A DNA stretch of 64,000 nucleotides, taken from positions 96,943 to 160,942 of the forward strand of contig VRUL01000010.1 of NCBI GenBank assembly GCA_019456145.1, in the 5' to 3' direction. The notes under the pieces are model-generated. The model was not told the origin of the DNA and searched no databases. It saw nothing but the letters and a program-made list of their open reading frames with translations. Source of the stretch: Planctomycetota bacterium (GTDB lineage Bacteria > Planctomycetota > Phycisphaerae > Sedimentisphaerales > Anaerobacaceae). The position numbers and the translations under genes are program-made. Below are positions 36,964-43,712 of this stretch, one piece after another; position 1 is the stretch's first letter; each line of letters opens with the position of its first letter.

Positions 36964-37162
36964 TTTTTGGCGTTATCTCACTGGGGTGAAATCTGTGGTT
37001 ATAAAGCATTTATTTTAAAAAAGTTCGATTCTTATTGAACATTCCGGAAAAGTTTGGTATAATACAAACAGTAAATTAGAATTGAGCATTTAGAATGTAA
37101 AATTGAGCAATCAGAAGTCTATAGTCTTGAATCTTGAGTCTATAGTCTGAATCCATGGCAGA
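36964..37162. other. AT-rich spacer with promoter after the helicase gene
   Basis: This short region holds a strong promoter (37035-37063) and repeated AT-rich words such as TAGAATTGAGCA and GTCTATAGTCT. No gene is seen. Confidence 0.5.
37035..37063 (+). promoter_or_regulatory. Strong sigma70-type promoter facing the dispersed repeat
   Basis: TTGAAC and TATAAT are separated by exactly 17 bases, with TGG just before the -10 box. Transcription would run into the repeat element at 37163-37590 and on to the membrane protein gene at 37754. Confidence 0.65.
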
Positions 37163-37590
37163 TTAGCGGAGAACCGCACTGTAGGGAAGCCGCCCAAGTC
37201 AAATATCAATAATCAATCAGAAAGGGGTATTACTCATTGCCACAGAAGCAAAAAACCTCCCAAACCTCCATAACACCCCCAAGCCCCACCGCTCACGGAA
37301 CAAACCGCCTATTTCGCCCAAGTTGTCAACCATTTGTGACCTTATTATGCAAAACGAACCCAATTTGCTGGATAACCAAATGAACGTAAATAAAGTAACA
37401 ACAATTGATTATGAAGATAAATGCGATTGGACACTTGGCCAAAACGAACCCAATACGAACCCAATCAAAGCCAATTCAAACCCAATCAAAGCCAATATAA
37501 TGCCAAAACAAACCCAATACGAACCCAAACAAACCCAACTTGTCCTGCGTAGCCTCTGGCGAAGCCGGAACAAACCCAATTCTTGTCCGC
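37163..37590 (+). repeat. Dispersed repeat with decayed reading frame, copy A
   Basis: The element begins TTAGCGGAGAACCGCA. It continues through GTCAAATATCAATAATCA and an AGAAAGGGG ribosome-site-like word, then a long open frame: ATEAKNLPNLHN, MQNEPNLLDNQMNV, CDWTLGQNEPN, and tandem NPIKAN units from an AACCCAATCAAAGCCAAT repeat. The expected ATG after the ribosome site is ATT here. A second copy, on the other strand at 62931-63439, matches throughout most of its length (for example ATGCAAAACGAACCCAATTT and ATGAACGTAAATAAAGTAA). Conservation of the frame in this copy, with a stop in the other, suggests decay from a coding ancestor. I believe similar peptide strings occur in other planctomycete assemblies but cannot check. 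Confidence 0.8.
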
Positions 37591-37753
37591 CATCAGTGTG
37601 GCGGGTCAAAGGAAAAAAATGCTGCTGCCAGGTCAATCCGCACGCCGGCCATCGTGCGGGAACGGCTGCCATGATAAAAATTGTAACACTCTCATTGACC
37701 TTGCCCGGCATTGATGGTACTCTATCGCCTTTGAAATGTAAGGAAGCTGATTA

Positions 37754-38647
37754 GTGGAATTATCCTTGCCAATGAAATTGAGAATCGCCGCCTCGGCTGC
37801 CGTCGGTGTTGTGTTGATTGGCATTCTGGCCTGGCCTCTGGGGGCGCCGCCTGAGCCGTTCGGCACTGTGTCCTTACTTACCGGTACTATAAGTCCCGTT
37901 GGCGCAATAGTCCTTGCGCTTTTGGCATTTTTAGCTGGCTTTATCGCCTATTTTATTTCCTGGCCTTACGGGCGTGAAATCGGCATCTTAGCTGCTCCAG
38001 CCGGTTTAGCTATCTGGGGCATACGCTCGGGCAGGATGGTCAGTCTCATACGGCACACAGCCTCGGCCGACCAGCCGAAAATGTTCGCAGCCCTTAGATG
38101 GGAGCCGCTTTTCTGGCTTGCCATCGTCGCCGCCGGATTTGCCGGCGTGCTGTTAGCACAAAAAATCTGCCGCAAGCCCGAATCCGAAAAGACCCAACAA
38201 AAATCAAGCTCCGGGCAAAATCGTGTAAATGTAATCATTGCCCTGGCTGCCTCAGTCTTAATAGCCCAACTTTGCATCAGCGCTTTTGCACAGGGTGTCC
38301 GACTGCCCGACAGGAAATTAGGTTCGGTTCTCGCTCAGCCGGCTATGGAACAGATCGTTTATGCCGTATTTGTTTCGTTTGGTCTGGCTGCCTTCGTAGT
38401 CAAGAAATTTCTCAATGTCAGTTATATCTGGCCAATAATCGCCACCGCTTTTGTAACCGCCTTTGCTATAATTAGTCACGGCCGACAAGATACGTTACTG
38501 CATCTTAGCTCTCACTGGCCGGCCGTCTTTTTCTCTCACGCAGCCATTTCCATATTACCTGTTCAGATGGTCTCCCTGGGCACCCTGGGCTCTATTGCCG
38601 GATACTGGATGGGGATCCGCTATAATTATTGGCGAAAACACGGATAA
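37754..38647 (+). CDS. Polytopic membrane protein of unknown function
   Basis: The GTG at 37754 follows AAGGAAG by eight bases; an ATG six codons later is an alternative. The 297-residue product has about seven or eight hydrophobic segments (for example AASAAVGVVLIGILAWPLG, IVLALLAFLAGFIAYFISW, FWLAIVAAGFAGVLLAQKI, VIIALAASVLIAQLCISAF). It also has a soluble stretch rich in Ser, Lys and Gln around residue 150. I recognise no family. It is downstream of the dispersed repeat and upstream of csrA, from which it is separated by 330 bases. Confidence 0.7.
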   Translation: MELSLPMKLRIAASAAVGVVLIGILAWPLGAPPEPFGTVSLLTGTISPVGAIVLALLAFLAGFIAYFISWPYGREIGILAAPAGLAIWGIRSGRMVSLIRHTASADQPKMFAALRWEPLFWLAIVAAGFAGVLLAQKICRKPESEKTQQKSSSGQNRVNVIIALAASVLIAQLCISAFAQGVRLPDRKLGSVLAQPAMEQIVYAVFVSFGLAAFVVKKFLNVSYIWPIIATAFVTAFAIISHGRQDTLLHLSSHWPAVFFSHAAISILPVQMVSLGTLGSIAGYWMGIRYNYWRKHG

Positions 38648-38977
38648 AAAAGCAAAATCGGCGGAATTCGGCATATCTAATCAATCTTTTTTTTAAGTCT
38701 TCTTTTTGTGTAAGTCTGTATATTACAAGTGCTTACGCACCAAGTGGCTGGTAATTAGTATTAGTTATCCAAACAAAACCAAAAATGATTGTTTTCGGTC
38801 TACGAATTAGCCGAAAATATAAATGCGACCAAAAGATTTAATCAGACGTTAGAAGCTATGTTAGGTTAAGTCTTTATGGTATAATAGTATATGAACTTTA
38901 GGTTGACGGCCGGACGAACATGTGACCTGATTTCTACGTAAAGAACAACAAGACCAGCCGAAAAAAAGGAGTTAGAA
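38648..38977. other. csrA leader region
   Basis: Mostly AT-rich. The only site I can support is an extended -10 promoter at 38877-38885. The csrA ribosome site AAAAAGGAG lies just before the gene. Confidence 0.5.
38877..38885 (+). promoter_or_regulatory. Extended -10 promoter for csrA
   Basis: TGGTATAAT fits an extended -10 element about 93 bases upstream of the csrA ATG. No good -35 box is seen at 16-18 bases. Confidence 0.45.
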
Positions 38978-39229
38978 ATGTTGGTTCTAAGCAGGCAAAA
39001 AGATGAATCGATCATGATTGGTGATGATGTCGAGATTACTATTGTTGATGTCCGAGGCGATAAAGTTCGTCTTGGCATAACAGCCCCTAAAGAGATACCG
39101 GTTCACCGCATGGAAGTTTACGAGGCGATTCAACGCGAAAAGAAGGAAAAAGAGGCTCAAGAACTCGAAAAGAGCGGAAAACAGTCTCAAGAACCCGAAA
39201 AGAAGGAAAAACAGGCTCAAGAGCACTAA
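38978..39229 (+). CDS. csrA: Carbon storage regulator CsrA with extended tail
   Basis: The 83-residue protein is CsrA, a dimeric RNA-binding protein that binds GGA-containing leaders and controls translation. The core is intact: [36 protein letters not shown] and EVYEAIQRE, including the RNA-contacting Leu4 and Arg44 regions. Beyond about residue 55 there is a charged tail ([28 protein letters not shown]) made of near repeats of EKxxKQxQE, longer than in the usual 60-residue protein. A strong hairpin terminator follows, so it is a single-gene unit. Confidence 0.95.
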   Translation: MLVLSRQKDESIMIGDDVEITIVDVRGDKVRLGITAPKEIPVHRMEVYEAIQREKKEKEAQELEKSGKQSQEPEKKEKQAQEH

Positions 39230-39270
39230 AATTCAAAGCCGGCAAAGCTGGCTTTTATCAGTTTCGAACG

Positions 39271-39310
39271 CCGTCCTATTAAGACAAAATTCCTGATAGG
39301 ACGGTTTTTT
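39271..39310 (+). terminator. Rho-independent terminator after csrA
   Basis: A nine-base stem CCGTCCTAT / ATAGGACGG is followed by TTTTTT. It lies 41 bases after the csrA stop. Confidence 0.85.
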
Positions 39311-39471
39311 ATGCGCCAGACTTACTCACCCCTTAAACTTCTTTCCTGCCTATCGAGCAGGATGACCAAAAGACTGCTCAATTTCAAAAAATTGCTTCGA
39401 CAAACGCCAAAATAACACTATATTTACAAATAAGTGTTTAATTGAAACCCTTAAAATCTGGAGGATATACT

Positions 39472-40557
39472 ATGAGCAAGACCGGTCTTTCAACAAATGC
39501 ACAATCAGGCGTATTCGGTTCACCTATAAAAGCCGGATGGACTGTGCGCCTGGTGATTTTGGCAATGTTTTTAGTAATGATTAGCTGCGCGGTTTCAAAT
39601 ACCGCCCTGGTCGCGGCGCCAGCCCAGAAAATTCCTGTTATCTTCGATACCGACATAGGTGATGATATCGACGATACGTGGGCGCTGGTTTTGCTTCTTC
39701 AATCACCCGAATTCGACGTTAAACTCGTCACAACAGCGGTGAACAACACTACAGAGAAGGCAAAAATCGTCGCAAAGATTCTGCAGATCGCCGGTAGGAC
39801 CGACATACCAGTCGGCATAGGGGTGCAACAAAACAAAAGAAACCACAGACAACGCGCCTGGGTAAAAGACTACAAACTGTCATCATATCCCGGCACCATT
39901 TATCGAAATGGCGTCAAAGCCATAGTTGATACCATAATGAAATCATCCAAACCAATAACCGTAATTGCCGTCGGCCCCCTGCCCAATATCGCCGCGGCGC
40001 TGCAGCGCGAGCCCGGGATAGCCAACAAAGCGAGTTTTGTCGGAATGCACGGCAGCATCCGCAAAGGCTACGGGGGAAGCTCGAAAATCAGCGCTGAATA
40101 CAACGTCAGGGCTTATCCAAAAGCTGTACAAAAAGTCTTCACGGCACCGTGGGATGTTACGATTACGCCTCTGGACACGTGCGGGATAATCCATCTTAGA
40201 GGAGACAAGTATCAGAAGGTGCTCAAGGCAAACACGACCTTATCCAAAACATTAATAGAAAACTACCGCGCATGGCATAAACAGGGCATAAGGAACGGCA
40301 ACAAGAACCTGAGTGAAGAAGAATTAAATAAAAGAGTCAATCAAAAGGTCAATTCCAGCAGCACAACACTTTTTGATACCGTGGGTATTTATTTGGCGAT
40401 GACAACTAAATTAGTTAAGATGGAAAAACTTGGTGTTACAGTCACCGATGATGGGTACACAAGAATCGATAAGAACGCGAAAGTAATAAACTGCGCCACC
40501 GAATGGAAAGACTTAAGCGCCTTCGAGGATTATTTAGTCGAAAGACTGACGAAATGA
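39472..40557 (+). CDS. Secreted inosine-uridine-type nucleoside hydrolase
   Basis: The ATG at 39472 follows GGAGG by seven bases. The 361-residue product begins with a long leader and hydrophobic segment (VRLVILAMFLVMISCAV), a possible signal peptide or lipoprotein leader. The catalytic calcium site motif DTDIGDDIDD of the nucleoside hydrolase family is exact. Later landmarks are NNTTEKAKIVAKIL, ITVIAVGPLPNIAAALQ and EYNVRAYPKAVQKVF. The enzyme splits the N-glycosidic bond of nucleosides to base and ribose. It is followed by ribokinase and a sugar porter on the same strand, so the three genes form a salvage operon. Confidence 0.9.
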   Translation: MSKTGLSTNAQSGVFGSPIKAGWTVRLVILAMFLVMISCAVSNTALVAAPAQKIPVIFDTDIGDDIDDTWALVLLLQSPEFDVKLVTTAVNNTTEKAKIVAKILQIAGRTDIPVGIGVQQNKRNHRQRAWVKDYKLSSYPGTIYRNGVKAIVDTIMKSSKPITVIAVGPLPNIAAALQREPGIANKASFVGMHGSIRKGYGGSSKISAEYNVRAYPKAVQKVFTAPWDVTITPLDTCGIIHLRGDKYQKVLKANTTLSKTLIENYRAWHKQGIRNGNKNLSEEELNKRVNQKVNSSSTTLFDTVGIYLAMTTKLVKMEKLGVTVTDDGYTRIDKNAKVINCATEWKDLSAFEDYLVERLTK

Positions 40558-40612
40558 AATCCCTGCACCGAACTTGTTCAAGGGGCAGAACTCACGAGAG
40601 CGAGGATATAAA

Positions 40613-41548
40613 ATGAAACAGGACGCACCGACAATCGCCGTAGTCGGCAGCAGCAATATGGATTTGGTAGTAAAATCGAACAGGATACCCGTAACAGGCG
40701 AGACCATCTTAGGTGGAGATTTTATAATGGTTCCCGGGGGTAAGGGTGCAAACCAGGCGGTGGCCGCGGCCAAATTAGGCGCCCGGGTATTATTTATTGC
40801 CAAATTAGGTGATGATATATTCGGGTCGCAATCGCTTAATAACTTCAAAAAAGAAGGCGTTAATACGAAGTATGTCCTTCAAACAAAAGATGCCCCTTCA
40901 GGGGTAGCTTTAATAATGGTAGATGACGACGGCAATAACGTAATTGTAGTGGCTCCCGGAGCCAATAACAAACTGTCACCGGAGGATGTCCAGGAAGCTG
41001 AATCGGATATCGCTTTATCGGGTGCTTTGGTTGCACAATTAGAGGTGCCGATAGAGACAATCGAATTTGCTGCCGGATTGGCAAACAAATCCAACGTGCC
41101 TTTTATTCTGGACCCGGCACCGGCCCAGGAGCTTAGCAGCCGGCTCCTTAAGATGGTGGACGTGCTGACCCCGAATGAAACAGAAGCCCGGATTCTTACC
41201 GGCATAGAAGTAACAGACCGCCAGAGCGCCGGCGCAGCGGCACAGAAGCTGCTCGAATGCGGAGTCAAAAACGTCATACTGACTATGGGAGCAAGCGGAT
41301 ATCTTACGGCGAGCGACGAGGGGACGGAATTTGTTGAAGCCAGGAAAGTGACCGCCGTTGACAGCACAGCGGCAGGGGACGCCTTTACGGGAAGCCTGGC
41401 CGTTGGTTTGGCTAAAGGGCAATCACTTTCCGAGGCCGCCTTGTTGGCCAATAACGTCGCTGCTTTCTCGGTTACTAAAATGGGGGCACAATCTTCTATG
41501 CCGACGGTCCAGGAAGTTGAAGCTTTTATAAGCACGAAGGAGCAATAA
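40613..41548 (+). CDS. rbsK: Ribokinase
   Basis: The ATG at 40613 is chosen because GAGGATATAAA precedes it. The 311-residue protein is a PfkB-family sugar kinase. The N-terminal VVGSSNMDLVVKSNRIPVTG and MVPGGKGANQAVAAAKLGA bind the sugar, and the C-terminal STAAGDAFTGSLAVGL carries the catalytic Asp and anion hole. These motifs and the length match ribokinase. It phosphorylates ribose released by the upstream nucleoside hydrolase, after uptake by the downstream porter. The gap to each neighbour is 40-55 bases. Confidence 0.93.
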   Translation: MKQDAPTIAVVGSSNMDLVVKSNRIPVTGETILGGDFIMVPGGKGANQAVAAAKLGARVLFIAKLGDDIFGSQSLNNFKKEGVNTKYVLQTKDAPSGVALIMVDDDGNNVIVVAPGANNKLSPEDVQEAESDIALSGALVAQLEVPIETIEFAAGLANKSNVPFILDPAPAQELSSRLLKMVDVLTPNETEARILTGIEVTDRQSAGAAAQKLLECGVKNVILTMGASGYLTASDEGTEFVEARKVTAVDSTAAGDAFTGSLAVGLAKGQSLSEAALLANNVAAFSVTKMGAQSSMPTVQEVEAFISTKEQ

Positions 41549-41588
41549 AATATTCACACAACGCTTTTGAAAAAAGGAGGTTTCTAAC

Positions 41589-42605
41589 ATGGTCACCATT
41601 CAATCTTACCCTTTAGCCGTCCTGATGTGTTTTGTCACTATGCTTTGCTGGGGTTCATGGGCCAACACTCAAAAATTGGCCACCAAGGAATGGAAGTTCC
41701 AGCTTTTTTACTGGGACTATTGTATCGGCGTGCTTCTGTTCACGCTGATCCTGGCGGTGACAATGGGCAGTATGGGGGGAGGAGGGCGAGGCTTTTTTGC
41801 CGACCTTGGTCAGGCTTCCGGCAAATACCTGGGGTTTGCATTCTTAGGCGGAGTGATATTCAACATAGCCAACATACTTCTTGTTGCGGCTATCGACATT
41901 GTGGGCATGGCCGTGGCATTCCCTGTCGGAATCGGGCTGGCACTTGTGATCGGGGTGATTACTACATATCGCGTAGACCCATCGGGCAACGCCACGATTT
42001 TGTTTCTGGGCGTTGGCTGCGTGGCGATCGCCATCATACTTGACGCCCTTGCCTACAGGAAGCTGTCCTCACAGGGACAAAAGACGACGCTCAAGGGTAT
42101 GGTCCTTTCAGTACTATGCGGCGTGCTGATGGGCTTTTTCTATCGATGGGTCGCTGATTCAATGCCCGCCAACCTGGCCGACCTTGCTCTGCCGGCAGAA
42201 GCAGGTAAATTGACTCCTTATACGGCCCTGGTGCTTTTCGCTCTCGGGCTTTTTGCTTCCAATTTTATATTTAACACGATTGTGATGGCCAAGCCATTTG
42301 TTGGTGAGCCGGTGCCGTTAACGGATTATTTCAAGAAAGGCAATCCCCGCCTGCATATGGTTGGCATACTCGGAGGGATAATCTGGAGCGTGGGAATGTC
42401 GTTCAGTATTCTCGCCGGGGACTCGGCCGGTTATGCAATTTCCTATGGCCTCGGTCAGGGAGCAACTATGATAGCTGCCTTCTGGGGCGTATTTATTTGG
42501 AAGGAGTTTAAAACAGCGCCGGCAGGTACGAATAAACTGCTCGCCTTGATGTTTATATTTTTCATAGTCGGCCTGACCCTGATCATTACAGCAAGATCCG
42601 GATAA
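41589..42605 (+). CDS. GRP-type sugar transporter, probably ribose
   Basis: The 338-residue protein has about ten membrane spans and starts after a near-perfect AAAAGGAGG. It opens with PLAVLMCFVTMLCWGSWANT and repeats the two-half drug/metabolite superfamily plan. Motifs such as GMAVAFPVGIGLALVIG, GLFASNFIFNTIVMAKP and AISYGLGQGATMIAAFWGVF match the glucose/ribose porter (GRP) and rhamnose-symporter branch. As the last gene of the nucleoside hydrolase-ribokinase unit it most likely imports ribose. This substrate is inferred from context. Confidence 0.85.
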   Translation: MVTIQSYPLAVLMCFVTMLCWGSWANTQKLATKEWKFQLFYWDYCIGVLLFTLILAVTMGSMGGGGRGFFADLGQASGKYLGFAFLGGVIFNIANILLVAAIDIVGMAVAFPVGIGLALVIGVITTYRVDPSGNATILFLGVGCVAIAIILDALAYRKLSSQGQKTTLKGMVLSVLCGVLMGFFYRWVADSMPANLADLALPAEAGKLTPYTALVLFALGLFASNFIFNTIVMAKPFVGEPVPLTDYFKKGNPRLHMVGILGGIIWSVGMSFSILAGDSAGYAISYGLGQGATMIAAFWGVFIWKEFKTAPAGTNKLLALMFIFFIVGLTLIITARSG

Positions 42606-42733
42606 CTGCAAGAGTTGTGTAACAAGAGCTCTGATTTTGCTGGCCCGGGTAGGTAAAAATATGAAGTGTTACATTTCCGGCTTGAATGAGCGCCGGCTCT
42701 CTTGTGCTATTGGCCGGTATACGAAAATGCCCC

Positions 42734-43288
42734 TTATAGCTTTTTCTGATTCCGTCGTACTTTTACGTTGATATATTTGACGCCCCATTTCCGGGCTTTT
42801 TTGTGTGTGGGGAAGAAAACGTCCAGCCGATTTCCGCGTATAGCGCCGCCCCTGTCGAGGACCTTTATGGGCCTGCCTTTGTTGTAGCCGGCCACGATCA
42901 TTTCTGTGCCGAAGGAGTATTTCCTGTCGGCGGCCACGAAGGTATCGCCACGCCTTATTTTGTGACCAGAGGCTGTTATACCATCCGCGAATTTGCCGCA
43001 GCATCTTCTACATGCACAATAACCAGTGACACGCATCCGCACTGTTTGCCATTGGCGGGATGGTTCGTGCCCAACCTCTATGTCAGATTGATTCAAAGCG
43101 GACGGATTAACGGTATCTGCCTCAGTAGTAGTAGCGCTGAGTAACATAAGTCGGCCGTCGGCCTGTGCCAAAAGCGCACCGACAACCCGGCTTACTACGG
43201 GGGAGATTATCGCAAGCAAAACGACAAAAACGAAAATCTTAGTGCCTGAGAAAACACCCCAATACCCTGTATTTCTGCCCCTGCTCAA
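42734..43288 (-). CDS. Membrane-anchored 3D-domain protein, peptidoglycan-related
   Basis: The 184-residue protein has one N-terminal span (about residues 17-40). It then carries a 3D domain: MRVTGYCACRRCCGKFADGI and the catalytic-type motif VLDRGGAIRGNRLDVFF. In MltA and Rpf/YabE proteins this double-psi barrel acts on peptidoglycan glycan strands. The four cysteines in CACRRCC are common for the short stand-alone type. It should work in the periplasmic space on cell wall. It lies alone, with a large surface protein gene upstream on the same strand and a terminator between. Confidence 0.85.
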   Translation of the reverse strand: MSRGRNTGYWGVFSGTKIFVFVVLLAIISPVVSRVVGALLAQADGRLMLLSATTTEADTVNPSALNQSDIEVGHEPSRQWQTVRMRVTGYCACRRCCGKFADGITASGHKIRRGDTFVAADRKYSFGTEMIVAGYNKGRPIKVLDRGGAIRGNRLDVFFPTHKKARKWGVKYINVKVRRNQKKL

Positions 43289-43712
43289 TTAACACCCTCT
43301 TCGAAGTTAAATTTGCCGGATTCGCAGTTATTCCTGCCTAAGCCCCATCCTTTGGTTAACTACCCCCTTCCATGGAGTGTTGAAAGTATTATACCGAAAA
43401 AGCGTTCCGAATCCAACAAAATAACCGCAAAATCGCCCTCAATAAGCCAAATTATGGATATTTGGCGAAAAGACGAAATGTTTTATAGGGCCACTTTGGA
43501 AGGTTTTTTTCGGCGTCCAGTTCTGATATGCGCAAGAAAAAAAGGCCGTGTGCATAACGCTCACAGCCCCGCTGAATTTACCAATCCGAGCACAGACAGC
43601 GCGGCAATCCCAAAATATTCGATAATCATTCGGTCGCCACCGGCTTTTCAAGGAGCAAAGCGATGTGGCAATCTCAAAAAATAATCATTAATCAATAATC
43701 AGTAATCAATAC
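43289..43712. other. Intergenic region with a terminator
   Basis: The region between the 3D-domain gene and the GEVED/GLUG gene holds one terminator and an AT-rich run at 43681-43710 made of TAATCA words. No gene is seen; the frames present are random. Confidence 0.5.
43536..43570 (-). terminator. Terminator after the GEVED/GLUG gene
   Basis: On the minus strand a GGCTGTG / CACGGCC stem is followed by a run of seven T. It lies about 140 bases after the stop of the large surface protein. Confidence 0.55.

Noticed and set aside
37441..37540. CRISPR-like array in the AACCCAAT / AAAGCCAAT region
   Set aside because: The units are tandem without unique spacers and translate into NPIKAN repeats; no cas gene is present.
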